64,000 nt of DNA from Sipunculus nudus (taxonomy: Eukaryota > Annelida > Sipuncula > Golfingiida > Sipunculidae), in NCBI GenBank assembly GCA_026874595.1, contig CM049316.1, positions 68,534,676 through 68,598,675 on the forward strand, in the 5' to 3' direction. How positions within the stretch are numbered: position 1 is the first letter of the stretch; the number at the start of each line of letters is the position of its first letter. A program made the translations under genes and the position numbers. The notes under the pieces were generated by a model, which worked only from the letters and a program-made list of their open reading frames with translations, was not told the origin of the DNA and searched no databases. This document shows, piece after piece, positions 61,082-64,000 of the stretch.

Positions 61082-63494
61082 AGCTCAGCTGACTTTCAGT
61101 CATGCTGGGCTATAGCAATGGGTCTTTGTCCGGCGTCCTTCCGTCTGTCCGTCCGGCTGTCCGTCCGTTAGCAGGGCACAAATCGTAACTGTAGGGGCTA
61201 GGGCCATGAACCCTATGCAGTCTTAGAGGTTATAAAAAGATCTCCTTGCAAACCTGAAATTAGGTCACTGTGACCTATATTCTCGAAGTTCTGGGGTGTG
61301 TTTGCACCCCACTGAAATAACTCTTTGAGACAAAATTTTCATCCCAAACCTTCCATCTTTCACATACAGCTCACCTACCAACAGGGGAAGAACCATAATT
61401 TTTTTCAGGTCAAAAGGTCAAAGGTCAAGGTCACAGGAGCCTCTTCTTTGAAAAGCCTGTGGATGCATTTTAAGCCAACCCTTTCATCCCAATTCTTTGA
61501 TATTTCTCATATAGCTCACCTACTAAGAGAAGAATCCTATAGATTTTGAGGTCAAAGGTCAGGGTCACAGGATCCACTTCTTTGAAAAGGTAGTGGACAC
61601 ATTTCAAGCTAGACTTTTCATTCCAAACCTTCCAGCACTGATATCGCTTCTCTGCCAACAGGGGAAAAGACCTGTTGATTTTGAGGTCAAAGGTCAAGTT
61701 CACAGCACTCACTTCTAGCGTGGAGTCATTTTCAGGCAAATTTTTCAATCTGTACCTTCCATCTGTCATATATGGCTTACCTAACAATACGGGAAGAAGC
61801 CTATTGATGTTTAGGTCAAAAAGTCAAAGGTCAAGGTCACAATATTTAATTGTTCTAAATGCTTGTGAGCATATTTCAAGTGTAACTGTTCAACCCAGAC
61901 CTTCAGTCTTTCACATATGCCACATCTATGCATCACTCAGTTTGACTCAAACTTCATATTTATGGGTCTTTTTGCTTGAATAAATAACTTATTGATTTTG
62001 GGGTCAGCTGGTCAGCAGGTTAAAGGTTGCAGGTCAAAGTTATTCACCCATTGGTTGCCAAGTAATTACACCAGATTTAAATGGTCAGTAGTTACCCATC
62101 ATTTAGAAAGAATCCAGTTGATATATGGGCAAAAGGCCAAGGTCATAGGTCAGGGATGTTCACAATTACTTATTTTATAGACCATCTTTATTTTTCTTGT
62201 ATATATAACCATCCAACTCCAGCTGGTACATCTCCCTGTGTGGCTGTAATTGTGAGTGACACTGGTGGCATATGACTCCCTTTTGTATCAGCCTATTAAG
62301 TGATAAGGCTCAGTGATAAGTACCTTGTTACTTCATAACAAAAACACTTGTCAGAATGCTTCAGCCAGGCATTAAGACTATGAGAGTATAGTATTAAGGT
62401 TTAGCTACTGATTTATAAGATGATGGGAACATTTTGCAGTTTATTTTATGGAATCCCAGCAATAAACTTAGTTTCCTAGATATCTGAATATTTTAATATA
62501 TATCACCACATATAAAAGCAAGTGTTTGTTCTCATAATATGTGGATGTGTACCTTGATTTAGGATGGCTTTTTGTTTTATTTCAAGACTCTTAGTCATGC
62601 TTTCTGCATTTCTTTTCTTTCAGGTTTGGCAGTTTACCTACCCTGCTGACCCCGTTGAAAAGCAGAGTGATAATAAAAAAATATTGGACTTACACTTTTT
62701 ACAATTGCATATCTATAAATCTGATATGAGGGCCTGGACATGCCTTTTGAATTATTTTGGGCATTTATTACTGGATAATTTGCCCCAAGTTTGGTCTCTT
62801 ATTGGAGAATGTGGGATATCAAATGTCATACTTGTCAGAAATCCATTATGTCTGCCAGTTGGCCACCTTAGAAATTCTTTCTTCAGGGCAGTTTCAGTAA
62901 TTTTTCTTTAATGTTTGGTCCGATTTAGAGAATGTTTGTTATCTGATTTCAGACTTGTCAGAAGTCCAATATGGCCACCAGGCAACCATCTTTTAATTCC
63001 TTTTGATCTTATTATCTCAAGAACAGTTAAAGTGAATGCAGTTGGATGTATATTTATGTAATCTTGTAAAGGATTGGGTCAAATATTTCTGAATAAATAT
63101 TACCATCATTTATAAAAGTGCAGTACAGTTGGCTTGTATTGAATAAAAATTCATACAGAAGCACCTGTTTCTCAATAATTCTTGCATGTATTTCCTTGAT
63201 TTTTGCTATATATTTTGATCTTATATTTGCCCTTTGTGGTGTTCCTTTTGAGACTGACAGGTTTCAAGCAAGCTGTTGGAATAGTTCCTGATATCTTAAC
63301 AATCATGCATTTTCCTCAGACCATCAATTCACTGTGTTTTAACCAGACATAGGTGATATATATTTCTGTTGTCATAGAAAATTTTCAACAAATTGGCAAA
63401 TTGGTTCTTCAAAATTTGACTGGAAGTTGTGAATCTGTCCATGATGTCACAGGTCATGCTTGGCAGCTGTGCGTCATGACCCATGGGTCACTTG
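61082..63494 (+). mobile_element. Complete Helentron-like element, sub-type A''
   Basis: The left hairpin AGCTCAG..CTGGGCT has one changed pair, followed by CCGTCTGTCCGTCCGG repeats. Tandem AGGTCA-rich units run 61321-62170. A second-half segment (62290-63470) is shared only with the copy at 38201-40369. The right end is CAGCTGTG, hairpin GACCCATGGGTC (63478-63489) and ACTTG. Length 2413 bases. Confidence 0.82.
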
Positions 63495-64000
63495 TTTTGT
63501 CTCACCATCCCCCCCCCATTATCATCCTTATCTGTAGAATATCTTGTGAACTATTGAAGGGCTGCATATTTTCTGCCAAAATTTGAAACACTCAATTGTT
63601 CATACCAAAATCTCGGAGGAGTTCGAAAACAGGTGACCTTGGCTTTCATATTCAAGGTTAAATCTGCCAAAATGTGAAATTGTTGTGAACCCTATAACCT
63701 TTGATGTATTCCACATTTTGTCCTCAAATTTGGTAAACCTATTGTTCCTGCCAAGTTCTCAGTGGATTTTGAAAACTGGTGACCTTGACTAGGATCTTCA
63801 AGGTCAAATCAGTCAAATTATGCTTATTGTCTCTTGAACATAATAACTTTTGAAGTATTTCCCATTTTGTCCTCAAATTTGCTACACCAATTGCTCCTAC
63901 CAAGCTTTGATGATTTTGGAACCTAGTGACCTTGACCAGGATCTTTATGGTCAAATCAGTTGAATTTTAGTTATTGTCTTGTGGACGAGATCATTTTTGA
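63495..64000 (+). repeat. Tandem units of about 180 bases (F-like), running off the window
   Basis: Units share CCATTTTGTCCTCAAATTTG, TGGTGACCTTGAC(T/C)AGGATCTT and GGTCAAATCAGT. Each holds TGACCTTGA and often TCAAGGTCA. Ends not seen. Confidence 0.65.

Noticed and set aside
62564-62911. 115-codon + strand frame in A''
   Set aside because: Broken in the other A'' copy; treated as possible captured exon sequence, not as a gene.

Overview
The window is eukaryotic and most likely from a bivalve mollusc, perhaps a venerid clam. The species is my inference. The reasons are an AT-rich genome saturated with Helitron/Helentron-like elements that carry internal tandem arrays, a tRNA-derived SINE with the CCGGTTTCCTCC-type body seen in mollusc SINEs, a Gmr1-like retrotransposon, and a gene built from several CARD (death-fold) exons. 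No rRNA, tRNA, CRISPR or bacterial-type operon is visible.

Most of the 64 kb is non-autonomous rolling-circle-type elements nested in each other. I define five families by their ends, and all share one plan. The left end is an inverted-repeat hairpin (weak in B). A CpG-rich simple repeat follows, such as CCGT repeats or GCC repeats. Next comes a body of tandem units. A second copy of one left arm lies near the right end, then a short 3' hairpin, and the element ends in CTTG or CTAG followed by T. Insertion is into a T-run. Family A ends in CAGCTGAG plus hairpin GACCCATGGGTC, with sub-types A' and A''. B ends in CACAGGTTCGC plus AGGCCTGTAGGCCT. C has arms GTATCCGC/GCGGATAC and ends in CTAG. 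D has arms GTATCGCCAGAC/GTCTGGCGATAC and ends in CTAG. E has arms AGCCCTCAGCC/GGCTGAGGGCT. All copies found lie on the + strand. This is the asymmetric-terminal-repeat plan of Helentrons (Helitron2).

Layout: 1-8.4 kb, A with nested D, then C. 8.4-12.3 kb, a broken Gmr1-like LTR retrotransposon (5' LTR, gag with SCAN-like capsid, protease, start of integrase). 12.3-24.8 kb, stacked A/A' copies holding a 4.9 kb TIR transposon (9-bp target duplication) and a complete C element. 24.8-47.0 kb, a split + strand gene. Its candidate exons at 25232-25313, 32005-32286, 40464-40535, 43717-43989 and 46640-47002 are joined at phase-1 boundaries and encode three CARD domains. Each exon sits in a small unique island between mobile elements. 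47.5-64 kb, further B, C, A, A' and A'' copies with a stretch of non-repetitive sequence at 56-58 kb.

The CARD gene continues beyond any exon I can identify. Its domains suggest an adaptor or sensor in apoptosis or innate immune signalling. The mobile elements matter to it because they form nearly all of its introns, end just upstream of its splice acceptors, and bring in repeated nuclear-receptor-like half-sites (AGGTCA, TCAAGGTCA) and a recurring palindrome GGTGGCGCCACC.
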